Positions 41,114-49,891 of a stretch of DNA of 64,000 nt are shown piece after piece. The DNA lies in NCBI RefSeq assembly GCF_014201145.1, contig NZ_JACHDP010000001.1, forward strand, positions 3,782,001 to 3,846,000, written 5' to 3'. This DNA comes from Micromonospora parathelypteridis (GTDB lineage Bacteria; Actinomycetota; Actinomycetes; Mycobacteriales; Micromonosporaceae). The stretch's first letter is position 1. Every line of letters starts with the position of its first letter. Both the position numbers and the translations under genes were made by a program. The notes beneath the pieces are model-generated. The model saw only the letters and a list, made by a program, of their open reading frames with translations. It had not been told where the DNA came from and did no database searches.

Positions 41114-44100
41114 CTACGAGGGATCCGCCTGGCCCTCATCCGTTGGCGGCAGTCGGAGGCCCAGGGCTCGCCCCCGGGTCGGCGTCTCACGCAGGATGGC
41201 CACGTCGCGGGCGCGGGAGCTGTCGCCCAGGCCGGTGTAAATGTCGATCGCCTCGGTCCACGCCTGGTCGGCGGCGAGCGGGTCGCTCTCCCGGTACGCC
41301 CTGCCGATGATCGCCAGGGCGGCAGCGAGCAGCGAAGGCCACCCACGGGTCCGCCACAGCCGCACCGACTCCTCGAGGTGCTCGACCGCCTCGCTCGGCC
41401 GACCCTCGTCCAACTCGATCTCGCCGAGCACCTGGAGAGCGTCCGCGATGTGGTGGGTCATCGCGTACTCCCGGGCCAGCACGAGGGAGGCCCGCGCGGC
41501 ATCCCGAGCTGCCCCCGGGTCACCGTTGCGCAGGTGTACGCGGGCCAGCGCCAGCATCGTCAACACCTCTGGGTAGTGGTCGCGGTAGCGCCGGGTGATC
41601 TCCAGCGACTCGGCCAGGGCTCGGCGGCTGGAGTCGAAGTCACCGCCCTCCCGGTGGACGATGCCGAGGAACTGCAGCACGGTGGACTCGTATCGCGGGT
41701 TGCCCAGGGTGCGGGCCAGCGCCAGAGCTGCGTTGAGGTGACTGAGCGACAGATCCAGTCGAACCTGCTCGCTGTGGGCGAGCGCGAGCGCGACGTGGGC
41801 ACGGGCCTGCCCACCGATGTGCTGGGTCTCCTCGGCGAGACGCAGCGAGCGTTCAGCCATCGCCATCGCCTCCTCGACCGCGCCCTGCGCGGAGAGCCCC
41901 CAGGAGCAGATGACGCTTGCGTCCGCCATCCCCCGCCGCTCTCCCAGGTCGGTGAACATCTCCAGCAGACGGGCCCCGTCCGTCCGTAGTACCGCCATCG
42001 CCTCGCCGGCATGGGAGCCGCTGCTCCAGGTCCGCACGTCGACGAGGCCGCGCAGCATGACAGCCTCGCCGAGCAGGTTGCCGTTGCGCCGGCAGCTCTC
42101 CAGCACCAACTCGTTGGTTTCGGCCCATTCGATGTACATCCCGCGGATGTCGAAGTACTTCTCCAGGCAACCGGCCAGCCCGAACGCCAACTCGTCCAGG
42201 CCCAGATCGCAGGCCTGACGGACCGAGGCGCGCAACGCCGACCGTTCGGCGTCAAACCAGTCCAGCGCCTCGAACCGAGGCAGCGATCCGTCCGTGACGA
42301 AGCCGATCGGAGTACGGGGTGCCGACCCGTGGATGGGCGCGTAGCAGGGACCGGGCACATCGGTCGCCATCTGCTCGGCCATCGCAAACCATGCCCCGAG
42401 GCCGTGTGCCAGCATTGCCGCACAACCGTCCACGCCGTCCTCCGCCTCGGCGCGCTCCCGCGCGTAGAGCCGCACGAGATCGTGGAAGCGGTAACGGGTC
42501 TGGCCGATCTCGTCGGGCGCTGCCAGGGCCAACAACTGGGCATCGATCAGCGCGTCGACATGCTCGGTGGCGTCGTCGAGGGAGGTGCCAAGCAGGCAAG
42601 CGGCCAGCCAGTGCGGAAAGTCCTGTGTGGTGAACAGCCCGAGCATCCGGAACAGTCGCCGGGCGGTGTCGGGGAGGCCCCGGTAACTCAACTCCAGCGA
42701 CGCGCGAACCTCCAGGTCGCCGGTGGCCAGCCGGTCGAGCCGACGCCGCTCGTCGGCGAGCAGCCCCGCGAACTGCGCCAGGCGCCATCCGGGCCGAGTG
42801 GTGAGGCGAGCACCGGCGACCCGTACCGCCAGCGGCAGGCCGCCGCACAGCCGCACGATCTCGGCCGCGTCGGCGTGCTCCGCCTCGATCCGCTGCCTGC
42901 CGCCGATCCGGCCCAGCAGACGCAGGGCGTTGTCCGGGTCGAACACATCCAGGTCGATCCGGCGCGCACCCTCGATCCCGGTCAGGCGGGCCCGGCCGGT
43001 GACCAGCACCCCGCAGGTGGCCGCGCCGGGTAGCAGCGGCCGAATCTGCTCCTCGGAGGCCGCGTTGTCCAGCACGACCAGCACGCGCCGGTCGGCCAGG
43101 CGGCTCCGGTACAGGGCGGCCCGCTCCACCACGTCGTCGGGTACCACCCGGTTGTCGACACCCAGCGCCCGTAGGAACCGCGCCAGGACCTCGCCCGGCT
43201 CCAACGGGTGCGGCTCCGAACCGCGCAGGTTCACGTGGAGCTGCCCGTCGGGGTAGGACCTGGCGGCCAGGTGCGCCACATGGATGGCGAGTGCGGTCTT
43301 GCCGATCCCGCCCATCCCGGCGATCGCCACGATCACCAGGGCCGTCGACCTACCTGTGAGCAGCTTCCGCACCTCCTCGACCGGCTTCTCCCGGCCGGTG
43401 AAGTCGGCGATGTCCGGTGGCAGCAGCGAGGGCACCACCCATGGGTCGCGCCGCGTTGGGCGGACCGGGGTGGCCGGCACGTCGCCGTCGGACGCACCAT
43501 CCTTCTCGGGTATCTCGTTGCGCAGCACCCGGACGTGCGCGGCCTGCATCTCCTGAGCCGGCTCCACCCCGAGTTCGTCGATGAGGCGGTCGCGGAACTC
43601 GGCGAACAGGTGTAGCGCCGTGGCCCGCTCGCCACCCCCGGCAAGGGCCAGGATGAGCCGGGCGTGGATTCCTTCGTGGTAGGGCGCGTCCTGGGCAAGA
43701 TGACGCAGCGGCGCCACGGCCCGATCGTATCGACGAAGCTCGACCGCGATGTCGGCCAGCAGCAGGGCGGCATCCAGGCGCTGCTGGCTGGCTTCGGCTG
43801 CGACCGGGTGATCACGCAACCGGGGGTTGGTATCGGCCAGCACCGGGCCTCGCCACCAGAGCAGCGCCTGGTCGAGCAGGTCCAGGACCTCGGCGGGTTG
43901 ACGTTTTCGCAGGCTACGGGCCCGCGCGAGCACAGCGGTGAACCGGGCCAGGTCGACGTGCTCGTCGGCCAGGTGCAACAGGTAGCCGGCGTGGTCAAGT
44001 TGGATCAGCCCACCGACCGTGCGCTGAGCGCGGGCCGGCTCCAGCATGGTGCGTAGCTGCCCAATCGCCATGTGGATCTGTGTGGCCGCGGTCTTGGGCG

Positions 44101-44518
44101 GCGCAGCTCCCCACAGCATCTCGACGATCTCGTCCCGGCCCACCGGGCGGTTGAGCCGTAACGCCAGCAGGCCGAGCAACCCACGCTGGGCTGATGTGGC
44201 GAGGGCGACAGCCCTGCCACCGCGGCTCACCACGAGCGGACCGAGCACATCGATGCGGAGCTGGTCGCCGCCGGGGCGGCTCTCGACACACGCCGCGGAC
44301 CGCAGTTCGTCCCGGTCGGCCGTCGACAGGTCGAGTGCCGTCGCCAGCCGCTCCAGTGAATCGACGTGCGGTTGCCGCACTCGATCCTTCTCAATGTCGC
44401 GGAGCGCCCGGACGCTGACGCCGCTGCGCTCGGCGAGCGCGTCCTGGGTCAGTCCAATCCTTCGACGGTGGCGCTCAACCAGCTCGCCCACTCGTGCGCG
44501 AGACGCGGAAGCATCCAT
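41114..44518 (-). CDS. AfsR/SARP-type regulator with XRE, BTAD, NB-ARC and TPR domains
   Basis: A 1134-residue STAND-type regulator. Residues 5-70 form an XRE helix-turn-helix (RIGLTQDALAERSGVSVRALRDIEKDRV). A SARP-like winged helix (RIDVLGPLVVSRGGRAVALATSAQRGLLGLLALRLNRPVGRDEIVEMLWG) and BTAD follow (about 90-340). The NB-ARC P-loop GMGGIGKTALAIHVAHL is at about 395-410, with VVLDNAASEEQIRPLLPG (Walker B) and CGGLPLAVRVAGARL (GLPL motif). C-terminal TPR-like repeats (about 800-1120) include AVMLRGLVDVRTW and ALAHSEQVRLDLSLSHLNAALALA. It probably activates a secondary-metabolite or stress gene set after ATP-dependent oligomerisation. ATG at 44518; target unknown. Confidence 0.9.
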   Translation of the reverse strand: MDASASRARVGELVERHRRRIGLTQDALAERSGVSVRALRDIEKDRVRQPHVDSLERLATALDLSTADRDELRSAACVESRPGGDQLRIDVLGPLVVSRGGRAVALATSAQRGLLGLLALRLNRPVGRDEIVEMLWGAAPPKTAATQIHMAIGQLRTMLEPARAQRTVGGLIQLDHAGYLLHLADEHVDLARFTAVLARARSLRKRQPAEVLDLLDQALLWWRGPVLADTNPRLRDHPVAAEASQQRLDAALLLADIAVELRRYDRAVAPLRHLAQDAPYHEGIHARLILALAGGGERATALHLFAEFRDRLIDELGVEPAQEMQAAHVRVLRNEIPEKDGASDGDVPATPVRPTRRDPWVVPSLLPPDIADFTGREKPVEEVRKLLTGRSTALVIVAIAGMGGIGKTALAIHVAHLAARSYPDGQLHVNLRGSEPHPLEPGEVLARFLRALGVDNRVVPDDVVERAALYRSRLADRRVLVVLDNAASEEQIRPLLPGAATCGVLVTGRARLTGIEGARRIDLDVFDPDNALRLLGRIGGRQRIEAEHADAAEIVRLCGGLPLAVRVAGARLTTRPGWRLAQFAGLLADERRRLDRLATGDLEVRASLELSYRGLPDTARRLFRMLGLFTTQDFPHWLAACLLGTSLDDATEHVDALIDAQLLALAAPDEIGQTRYRFHDLVRLYARERAEAEDGVDGCAAMLAHGLGAWFAMAEQMATDVPGPCYAPIHGSAPRTPIGFVTDGSLPRFEALDWFDAERSALRASVRQACDLGLDELAFGLAGCLEKYFDIRGMYIEWAETNELVLESCRRNGNLLGEAVMLRGLVDVRTWSSGSHAGEAMAVLRTDGARLLEMFTDLGERRGMADASVICSWGLSAQGAVEEAMAMAERSLRLAEETQHIGGQARAHVALALAHSEQVRLDLSLSHLNAALALARTLGNPRYESTVLQFLGIVHREGGDFDSSRRALAESLEITRRYRDHYPEVLTMLALARVHLRNGDPGAARDAARASLVLAREYAMTHHIADALQVLGEIELDEGRPSEAVEHLEESVRLWRTRGWPSLLAAALAIIGRAYRESDPLAADQAWTEAIDIYTGLGDSSRARDVAILRETPTRGRALGLRLPPTDEGQADPS

Positions 44519-44913
44519 ACCGACATCACTCCTGCGTCGATGAGTCCCAGAGCTCCCACGGACCGGCACTTTATCTGCCTTTATCGATTCTGCCGGTTTG
44601 CTGCACCTCGGTCCAGAGCCGGACCCGACCATCCTGGTAGACGAGATCATGCGGGCGTACGACCGAACTTACCGGGGTCATGATCGACATAGTCAGGGTT
44701 GAGCGGCAGCAGTAACGGCCCGCCGAAGCCGGCCGGAGTACGTCGACGGCATAGTCACCGATTGCGAAAGCGCTTAGCGGCGACCGGAACCCTGAGCCCC
44801 GTAGGACACACACGGTACGGGGGCGGGCCCGGTGATCGCCTCGAGCAGCGGTCACCGGGCCCGGTGTGGTCGGGATCCATCGGCTCAGAGCGAAGCCAAT
44901 GGCATCTGCCAGG
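44519..44913. other. Intergenic region, regulator / small ESX-linked gene
   Basis: No gene seen. It carries the promoter of the large regulator, two copies of CATAGTCA (44689-44696 and 44750-44757) that could be regulatory, and the hairpin at 44825-44862 behind the small gene 44914-45216. Confidence 0.4.
44825..44862 (-). terminator. Hairpin terminator after the ESX-linked operon
   Basis: GGGCCCGGTGA (44825-44835) pairs perfectly with TCACCGGGCCC (44852-44862) around a 16-base loop. It is 50-90 bases past the stop of the last operon gene on the minus strand. No T-run follows. Confidence 0.7.
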
Positions 44914-45216
44914 TCAGCGGCTTGTCGTACCGGTGGATTCGCCGGCGGAGCCGCTCTCGTCCACGAACTTGTAGTAGCTCATTCGGAAACGTTGTAGCAG
45001 GGCACGCATGAATTCCGGACCGGCCTCCGGCGGCACCCGCCCCGCGCCGACCGGCACGCCGTTGTCGTAGAAGTCCTGTGCCAGCGCGCCCCACTCGGGG
45101 TCGAGGACGGTCAGCGAGACCGCCTGGCCCGGCTGCCAACGGAACTCGGCCACCCGCCGGTTGGTGTGCTGGGCGAACGTGTAGAGCGCCACGCGGGTCA
45201 GCGCCTGCTCGGTCAT
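44914..45216 (-). CDS. Small protein downstream of the kinase-type toxin, candidate immunity or partner protein
   Basis: A 100-residue protein: TEQALTRVALYTFAQHTNRRVAEFRWQPGQ..SLTVLDPEWGALAQDFYDNGVP and a helical end FMRALLQRFRMSYYKFVDESG. No recognised domain; no signal or membrane helix. ATG at 45216 with AGGAGG 7 bases upstream. It starts 32 bases after the toxin stop on the same strand. By position it fits an immunity protein, but it could be a chaperone. The evidence is positional only. Confidence 0.65.
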   Translation of the reverse strand: MTEQALTRVALYTFAQHTNRRVAEFRWQPGQAVSLTVLDPEWGALAQDFYDNGVPVGAGRVPPEAGPEFMRALLQRFRMSYYKFVDESGSAGESTGTTSR

Positions 45217-45248
45217 GCCTGCCTCCTGGTTCACCACGGCTCCTCCGG

Positions 45249-47081
45249 TCACCAAGGGCTCGGCGGACGGAAGGCATTCCACGCCTCGCCCGTGATCATG
45301 CCTCGACTGCGGATCTCGTTGAAGCGGTCCATCGCACCGGCCAGCGCCTGCTCGCTGAGGCCGGTGCCGCGCAACCGGTCGGCCAGCACGGCAGGGTCGG
45401 TGGCCTGGATCTGGGCCATCGTTTCAGGGCTGAGCGGACGGTTCATCTGCTGCTGAACGAAGTCCGAGCGCAGCGGCTCGGCGTTCGACTCGGGGAACGA
45501 GTAGCCGTGGTCGATGGCGACCAGGCGGCCATCAGGGCCGGTCAGGTAGTTACCCATGTGCCGGTCGGTGTTGCCGCTGACGTAGTCGAGCACCGCCATC
45601 CGCTCGCTCTCCACGGCAGGGTAGGCGTTTGCGGGACGACCCGGGCTCGCATTCTCCACGAACTCCTGCATCGAGCCGGCCCCGTGCGGACCGTCCCAGC
45701 GGGCGGTCGTCGGCACCAGGCCGAAGCCCAGGTCCTCGTCCAGACGTGAGGCGGCGACCTCCCGGGCGGCCAACTCATTCTCCGGGATGGTGGAGCGCAC
45801 CTGGACAAACTCGTTCTCCGGCACATTCGGCTTGTAGACGCCGTGCGTGCCGTCGGTGAACGTGACGTCGTACGCGTCGTTGACGTGCCCACCGGGGTCG
45901 AGTTCGGTCATGCTGTGCACCTCTCTGCCGAGCAGCCGCAACTCGGCCTCACTGGCATGATCGGGCACCGCTGGATCGGTGGTGGACCCGGACTCCGGTG
46001 TAGTGGAGCCGTCGGGGTCCGGCGGCTCCGCGCTGCCGGGTGCGCTATCGCCGTCGTGCGGCGGGCCGGCGTCCTGCCCTCGGCCGCCGTCGTGCGGCGG
46101 GCCACCGGCGGGCCCGGCTCCGCCGGGCGCCGGGCCGCCGCCGCCGACCGGTCCCGGCTCACCGCTTGAGCCGGTGGGCGCGGGCCCGTCCTGCCCGGCC
46201 GGCGGCGGTGACTCACCGCCCCGGCCACCACCGGCCGGGTCGTCGTAGCCGTGCGCTCCCGGGCCGGGGGCCGGCATGTCGGTGGGGTCTGCTCCGCCGG
46301 GGGTACGCCGGAGGCCGTTCAGGGCCGTGCGGAGGGTGTCGAGCAGCTCGCCGAGCTTGGACAGGATCGGCCGGAGTCGGCTGACGCTGCGGGCCAGCGC
46401 CGTGAGCAACTCGGCGACCTTCGCCGCCCACTTGGCGACCAGCGCGGAGACCTGCGCCGCGACCAGCGGGGTGGCCGCGCCCAGGGTCAGCCCCGCCTCG
46501 GCGAGCCACTGCCACAGCCGGACGGCGAGGACCGAGACGAAGTCGGCGATCAGGTCCCGGACCAGCTCCCGGACCAGCGCCACCAGCAGGCCCGCGCCCT
46601 CGACGACGGTGCCGATCAGACCGGCGGCGTCCGCCACGCCGGTGAGGTTGTGCACGTGCTGGTCGCTGTAGCGGCGGTACGCCTCGGACGCGGGGCCCGT
46701 CCAGGTGGCGATCTCGGTGCGCACCGCCTCGGACAGGGCGGTGACCTGACCGGTGACGTGCCGGGAGACGTTGTGCCACGTCTGCGCGTACGCGGTGATC
46801 TGGTCCGGGTCGCCGGCCAGCCAGTCGAGGGCGTCGGAGAGGGGCTCGACGTGCTCGATGAGCCAGGCGACTCCCCACGAGACGATCGACCCGATCGGGT
46901 CGACGCAGGTCACCAGCACCTCCATCGACGTACCGAAGCCGCCGATGGTCGTATCGATCCAGGACCCGTTCTCGATGCCGTTGCGGAGGTCGACCAGGCT
47001 CTCGACGATGCCGACGCCGCTGTACGCGGTGGTGGTGTCCTGCCGGGCAGCGATCAGCGGGTTCGCGACGTCGGCGCTCAT
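45249..47081 (-). CDS. ESX-type polymorphic toxin with C-terminal PI3/PI4-kinase-like domain
   Basis: A 610-residue protein. Residues 1-130 are helical with WHNVSRHVTGQVTALSEAV and TWTGPASEAYRRY (WxG-type turn), as in type VII (ESX) substrates. A hydrophobic helical region (130-260) precedes a Pro/Gly linker (about 265-380). The C-terminus (about 385-610) has GVYKPNVPENE (nucleotide Lys), GSMQEFVENA, SGNTDRHMGNYL (matches the PI3/PI4-kinase catalytic loop DRHxxN) and VAIDHGYSFPES (activation D-x-G). It is therefore a predicted kinase effector or toxin. Lipid or protein substrate unknown. Start ATG 47081 overlaps the previous stop (ATGA). Confidence 0.8.
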   Translation of the reverse strand: MSADVANPLIAARQDTTTAYSGVGIVESLVDLRNGIENGSWIDTTIGGFGTSMEVLVTCVDPIGSIVSWGVAWLIEHVEPLSDALDWLAGDPDQITAYAQTWHNVSRHVTGQVTALSEAVRTEIATWTGPASEAYRRYSDQHVHNLTGVADAAGLIGTVVEGAGLLVALVRELVRDLIADFVSVLAVRLWQWLAEAGLTLGAATPLVAAQVSALVAKWAAKVAELLTALARSVSRLRPILSKLGELLDTLRTALNGLRRTPGGADPTDMPAPGPGAHGYDDPAGGGRGGESPPPAGQDGPAPTGSSGEPGPVGGGGPAPGGAGPAGGPPHDGGRGQDAGPPHDGDSAPGSAEPPDPDGSTTPESGSTTDPAVPDHASEAELRLLGREVHSMTELDPGGHVNDAYDVTFTDGTHGVYKPNVPENEFVQVRSTIPENELAAREVAASRLDEDLGFGLVPTTARWDGPHGAGSMQEFVENASPGRPANAYPAVESERMAVLDYVSGNTDRHMGNYLTGPDGRLVAIDHGYSFPESNAEPLRSDFVQQQMNRPLSPETMAQIQATDPAVLADRLRGTGLSEQALAGAMDRFNEIRSRGMITGEAWNAFRPPSPW

Positions 47082-47407
47082 CGGTGCATCTGCCCGAGGG
47101 AGGCGGAGATCGTCCCGTCCGTGTCGTCGTAGGCGTCCACCGTCGCGTCGAGCGCCCCGGCCGCGCTGTGCAACGCCTCCTGCGCCGCCGCGAGCGCGTC
47201 CACGGCCGGACCTTGGAGGAAGTCCAACAGGAAGGGAATCGCCTGGCAGATGGGCAGTTTTCCGTAAGCGTCGGCGCCCATCCGGACGTGCGCCCCCGCG
47301 TCGTGTGCGGTGTCGATCGCCTCGGCGATCCGGTCGACGGAGCGGGCGTGCTGGGTCAACGCCGCCGTCGTGACCTCGAACCCGGTTGCCTCAGCGCCCA
47401 CGGCCAC
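47078..47407 (-). CDS. ESX/WXG100-like secretion-target protein
   Basis: A 109-residue helical protein: TTAALTQHARSVDRIAEAIDTAHDAGA and AAAQEALHSAAGALDATVDAYDDTDGT with an interrupted middle. It resembles DUF2580/ESX-1 secretion-associated proteins. No WxG is evident, so assignment rests on the helical pattern and the operon. Overlaps the toxin by 4 bases and the YbaB-like gene by 17 bases. It may be a chaperone or carrier for toxin export. Confidence 0.7.
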   Translation of the reverse strand: MAVGAEATGFEVTTAALTQHARSVDRIAEAIDTAHDAGAHVRMGADAYGKLPICQAIPFLLDFLQGPAVDALAAAQEALHSAAGALDATVDAYDDTDGTISASLGQMHR

Positions 47408-47822
47408 CCCTCGGGGGGTACCCGGGATCGGCCTCCTCGGCCACCTCGGGGAAGCGCGACTCGTAGCTGCCGACGACGGCCCGCGCGGTCTCGGAGTCGG
47501 TGCCGACGGTCGACGCCGCGGCCTCCGCCACCTGCGCGGGCAACCGCCCCTGCGCCCGGCGCATCACCGTCAGCACCTCGGCGGCGATCTCGTCCGCCCG
47601 CCAGCGCAGCACCCGGTCGTCGAGCCGGAGGTCGGTCATGGCGCCGGACGAGGCGACTGTCACCTGGACCGCGCCCTGTGCACCCTCGGCGGTCGCCGAC
47701 ATCGCCGCGACGCGGTCCGACAACTCCTGTGCCCGGGCGGCCCGCTCGGAGATGCCTGCCGCCCAGGAGGCGACGAACCGCTCGGTCGCCCCGTCGAAAT
47801 CACCGCCCGGAAACTGCGCCAT
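47391..47822 (-). CDS. YbaB/EbfC-like protein heading the ESX-toxin operon
   Basis: A 143-residue helical protein resembling the YbaB/EbfC nucleoid-associated fold (AQELSDRVAAMSATAEGAQGAVQVTVASSGAMTDLRLDDRVLR, with a beta hairpin) plus a C-terminal extension (VVGSYESRFPEVAEEADPGY). In actinomycetes such genes often head ESX-effector operons. ATG at 47822 with GGGGGAGG upstream. The DNA-binding role is inferred. Confidence 0.75.
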   Translation of the reverse strand: MAQFPGGDFDGATERFVASWAAGISERAARAQELSDRVAAMSATAEGAQGAVQVTVASSGAMTDLRLDDRVLRWRADEIAAEVLTVMRRAQGRLPAQVAEAAASTVGTDSETARAVVGSYESRFPEVAEEADPGYPPRGGRGR

Positions 47823-48497
47823 CAGACCTCCCCCGTGTGACGGCTGCCGGCCGTCTCCAGGTGACACCGGGGTGCGGCGCGGTCAACGTACGATACGCCA
47901 GCGCCCTCCGATGTGGAGTCCGCCGATTACGTCGGCCGACTCCGCTGACGGAAATTGGACATAGGCGCAAAGCAAATTCTCGACTGTTTGGCGATGTGCT
48001 GGCCGGTCGCGACCGGGGGTCGGTGTGTGCGCCGGCTATGGTCCTGGGCTGGACCAACAGGGGTACAGGACACGTGGGTGAAGGCCGGCCACTCCCTGCC
48101 ATCCCAGGTGGACGCTAAACGTCAATCAATTGCCGCGCGTCGCTCGTCACGATCGATCAACCACTGTTCATCGTCTGCGACGAGCCGGTAATCCTTTGCA
48201 CCTGCGCACCGCGACAACCGGACCCGTTGGGCCGCTGCGGTCGTGGCGGCGGGTAGGCGCGAAGGCCGCTGGATCACCGATGAGCGCAACTGACACTTCT
48301 GCCCGCATCGGCGGGACGCGGCGTTGGAAGGGGCGGCTGCCAAGCCGGCCGGCTGCACCTCGATCACGTCGTCCGGTGCGGTTCCGGCCTGCGTTCGGCC
48401 ACCAGGTGACACTTCGTCGCGATTACGCATATCACCCTATTTGATCACCATGCGTGGTAAAAACGACTGCCGAGCGAGCAGACGAGGCGGCGATCCG
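47823..48497. other. Intergenic region without a supported gene
   Basis: It separates the minus-strand ESX operon from the plus-strand LtrA gene. A minus-strand frame (about 48122-48430) ends in KDYRLVADDEQWLIDRDERRAAID, of plausible protein composition, but its upstream part is Ala/Arg-rich with no ribosome site; it may be a decayed remnant. Lower-GC DNA near 48425-48460 likely holds the LtrA promoter. Confidence 0.4.
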
Positions 48498-49679
48498 GTG
48501 GCAAAGAGCAGCCCTGCACGGCTCCTGCGCAAACGGGAGTCATCGCGCCAGGCATCGGCCCTCGAACTCTTCTTCGACCTGACGTTCATCTTCGCGCTGA
48601 CGCGCCTGTCGGGCCGACTGCTGAACGACCCCAGTTGGCTCAACGTCGTACAGACGACGGTCCTGCTCGGCGCCGTCTGGTGGGTCTGGGTCGCCACGGC
48701 CTGGTCCACCGACTGGTTCAACCCCAACGAAGCGCTGATCCAGCGGCTCGTGGTGGGGGTGATGCTCGTCGGGCTGCTGATGGCCGCCGCGGTGACCCAG
48801 GCATTCGGCACGCACGGCATCTTCTTCGCCGGCGCGTACGTCCTCGTTCACCTCGGCCGAGCGGCGACCCTGCTGCCGGCCCTGCGCGGGCATCCCGCGC
48901 AGCGGCGCACCCTGGTCGTCGCGGTCTGGTTCGGGGTGTCCGCCATTCCCTGGCTGGTCGGGGCGTTCCTACCGGCCGGCCCCCGCCTGGCATTGTGGAT
49001 CGTGGCGCTGGGCATCGACTTCACCGTCGCCTACCTGGGGTGGCCCGTGCCGAAGGTCGGGCAGGTCGCCGACGAGCAACTCCGGGTCGTAGGCGAGCAC
49101 CTGGCCGAACGCTTCGGCCAGATCAGCATCGTCGCGCTGGGCGAGCTCATCCTGGTCAGCGGCACCACCTACGCCAGCGGCCCGTTCGATCTGCCGCGCA
49201 CCGGCGCGGCCGTCCTGGCCTTCGCCAACGCGGTGGCGCTGTGGCGGCTCTACTTCCTGCCGGAACATCGTGCCCTCAGTAACCCCTTCGAGAAGCAGGG
49301 TGCTCGGATCGCCGTGGTCTCGGCCTATCGGCACCTGTCCTTCGTCGCCGGCGTCGTCTTCCTCGCGGTGGGGGACGAAATCGTCATCGGGCTGTCAACC
49401 GAGGGCCTCGAACGTCGGTGGGGTGCCGGCCTGATCGTCGCCGGGGCGGTGCTCGTCCTCTGCGGCCGGATCGCGTTCAAGGCCACCAGCGGGATCTGGT
49501 CGCTGGGCTCACTGCTCGGGATCGTCGTCCTCCTGGCACTGACCCCGGTTCTGCTGCGGCTGCCACCGATGGTGGCTCTGGCAATCACGACCCTCGTGCT
49601 GGGCGCGGTCGCCTTCGCGCCCAGCACGAAAGGCCGCCGGGCAACCCAGGCCGGCGGGATCGGCCTTGACCGCACCTGA
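48498..49679 (+). CDS. Low-temperature-requirement A (LtrA) family membrane protein, paralogue 2
   Basis: A 393-residue LtrA protein with the N-terminal SALELFFDLTFIFALTRLSG signature, WWVWVATAWSTDWFNPNEALIQRL, and LAERFGQISIVALGELILVSGT. About 10-12 membrane helices. Start uncertain: GTG 48498 (VAKSSPARLL) with GAGGCGG upstream is preferred; ATG 48450 would add 16 residues. It shares the family motifs with the LtrA at 11346 but is clearly diverged. Confidence 0.88.
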   Translation: MAKSSPARLLRKRESSRQASALELFFDLTFIFALTRLSGRLLNDPSWLNVVQTTVLLGAVWWVWVATAWSTDWFNPNEALIQRLVVGVMLVGLLMAAAVTQAFGTHGIFFAGAYVLVHLGRAATLLPALRGHPAQRRTLVVAVWFGVSAIPWLVGAFLPAGPRLALWIVALGIDFTVAYLGWPVPKVGQVADEQLRVVGEHLAERFGQISIVALGELILVSGTTYASGPFDLPRTGAAVLAFANAVALWRLYFLPEHRALSNPFEKQGARIAVVSAYRHLSFVAGVVFLAVGDEIVIGLSTEGLERRWGAGLIVAGAVLVLCGRIAFKATSGIWSLGSLLGIVVLLALTPVLLRLPPMVALAITTLVLGAVAFAPSTKGRRATQAGGIGLDRT

Positions 49680-49815
49680 GGGCCGGTACCGGCCGTGCCG
49701 GGCGGTGACGACCGTCGGTCTGTCGGTCGGGGTGGTTCGCCGCCCAACGCAGGTCAACGCGGGTCACTCCCTGCCAACGCGGGCTGACCCGCAGGTCGTT
49801 ACACTGGCCACTCGC

Positions 49816-49891
49816 GCCCCCGTAGCTCAGGGGATAGAGCATCGGTTTCCTAAACCGTGTGTCGCAGGTTCGAATCCTGCCGGGGGCACCA
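49816..49891 (+). tRNA. tRNA-Arg (anticodon CCU), CCA encoded
   Basis: Acceptor stem GCCCCCG (49816-49822) pairs with CGGGGGC (49881-49887). The D-arm, anticodon CCT at 49849-49851, TTCGAATC T-loop (GGTTCGAATCC) and encoded CCA (49889-49891) are all present. It reads AGG. The upstream TACACT (49800-49805) may be a -10 box. Confidence 0.97.

Noticed and set aside
48122..48430. Minus-strand 102-codon frame
   Set aside because: The last 25 residues look protein-like but the rest does not and no start signal is visible; at best a decayed fragment.
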